This document shows positions 63,709 to 64,000 of a stretch of DNA of 64,000 nt, in pieces. Location: contig OZ037886.1 of assembly GCA_964035575.1 (NCBI GenBank), positions 496,001 to 560,000 of the forward strand, given 5' to 3'. The notes below the pieces were generated by a model, which did no database searches, had not been told where the DNA came from, and saw only the letters and a program-made list of their open reading frames with translations. The number at the start of each line of letters is the position of its first letter. The stretch's first letter is position 1. Both the position numbers and the translations under genes were made by a program. This stretch comes from Rhynchopus sp. YZ270_cl-10 (lineage: Eukaryota > Euglenozoa > Diplonemea > Diplonemida > Diplonemidae).

Positions 63709-64000
63709 GTTGTACTTTTGACACATAGTCACGTGCTTAGTCACCTTTAAAAAAACGATGAAGTTAGATTCATACACTTAACAATTCAGGAGAACAGAAA
63801 GTATTTGAGAGGGTGTAACACACCCGTTGTTTTGGTTTATTTATTTTTTTGGGAAACGATGAAGGAAAACTTGAATACGCCTCTCTCGTGTACATATCTC
63901 TAAAAATGAAATAGGGATACTGCAGACCACTTGCAGGATCTGCGAGAAAGGTGTGTACGGATTTTTAATGAAGTTTTTGAAATTTGCAACATCGTGCTAA

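Larger units (their letters stand above)
61062..64000. other. Right-hand spacer, no gene seen
   Basis: Apart from the PPR leader it contains modules of C type (61868-61936, 62470-62510, 63870-63905), B type (62371-62410 and fragments at 63630, 63725), A type (63140-63186), the 55-bp unit at 63654-63708 and the 29-bp unit at 63784-63812. A 245-codon minus frame at 62867-63604 is Phe/Ser-rich, crosses an A-type module and looks non-coding. Confidence 0.55.

Noticed and set aside
61062-64000. Spliced-leader RNA gene to support the trans-splicing idea
   Set aside because: I looked for a conserved leader followed by a GT donor and a T-run terminator in all spacers and saw no convincing candidate.

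Overview
This is eukaryotic nuclear DNA from a protist. GC-rich coding regions sit between A/T-rich, homopolymer-laden spacers. Several genes carry short spliceosomal introns that start GTATG (one GTATT) and end CAG. All twelve genes I can support lie on the minus strand. Most start codons are preceded, within 1 to about 50 nt, by a pyrimidine tract and an AG. Same-strand packing plus these acceptor-like sites fits polycistronic transcription with spliced-leader trans-splicing, as in Euglenozoa. The cis introns would fit a diplonemid or euglenid better than a kinetoplastid. This placement is inference; I found no spliced-leader, tRNA or rRNA gene to confirm it.

Layout from left to right (every gene is read right to left). 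1-3350: N-terminal 1,116 codons of a TRIP12/UFD4/UPL3-type HECT ubiquitin ligase, running off the left edge. 3960-4847: a Gly/Pro/Gln-rich protein. 5578-7810: a 2.2-kb non-autonomous Mutator-like element with long inverted repeats and a 9-bp target duplication. 8450-11714: an FG-type nucleoporin with GFPSF repeats and a Nup153/Nup1-like basic tail on a second exon. 11707-11967: a 64-residue membrane microprotein whose stop codon overlaps the proposed nucleoporin start. 12212-14403: the anaphase-promoting-complex subunit CDC27/APC3, four exons. 16597-34260: a 5,838-residue single-pass surface protein of about 45 cysteine-containing repeats. 34739-36623: a thioredoxin-fold protein. 36624-43966: a 7.3-kb gene-poor spacer. 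43967-49069: a multipass receptor with PA-like, Cache-like and LamG-like parts and a degenerate class III cyclase domain. 51969-56789: a pseudo-caspase fused to a long coiled coil, six exons. 57453-58169: a rhomboid protease. 58413-59900: a TPR-SET protein without MYND. 60054-61061: a PPR protein with a mitochondrial-type N terminus. 61062-64000: spacer.

The genes are not an obvious pathway. Two are cell-cycle/ubiquitin factors (HECT ligase, APC3), two are large surface proteins that both contain LamG-type modules, two are probably mitochondrial (rhomboid, PPR), and the rest are nuclear or unassigned. Long genes keep their introns near the 3' end: the 17.5-kb gene has one intron, 58 nt before the end of the coding sequence.

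The spacers hold two layers of repeats. The first is fold-back DNA elements (5578-7810, 15387-15502, 37254-38053, 49735-49822, 50655-51570, 51659-51741), three with recognisable target duplications. The second is a set of short hairpin-forming modules of about 40-130 bp, each opening with an A-rich leader and AAGTTGAAA or AAGATGAA. They are strung head to tail and almost all lie in one orientation, opposite to the genes. I do not recognise these modules; they and the giant repeat protein are the most novel material here.
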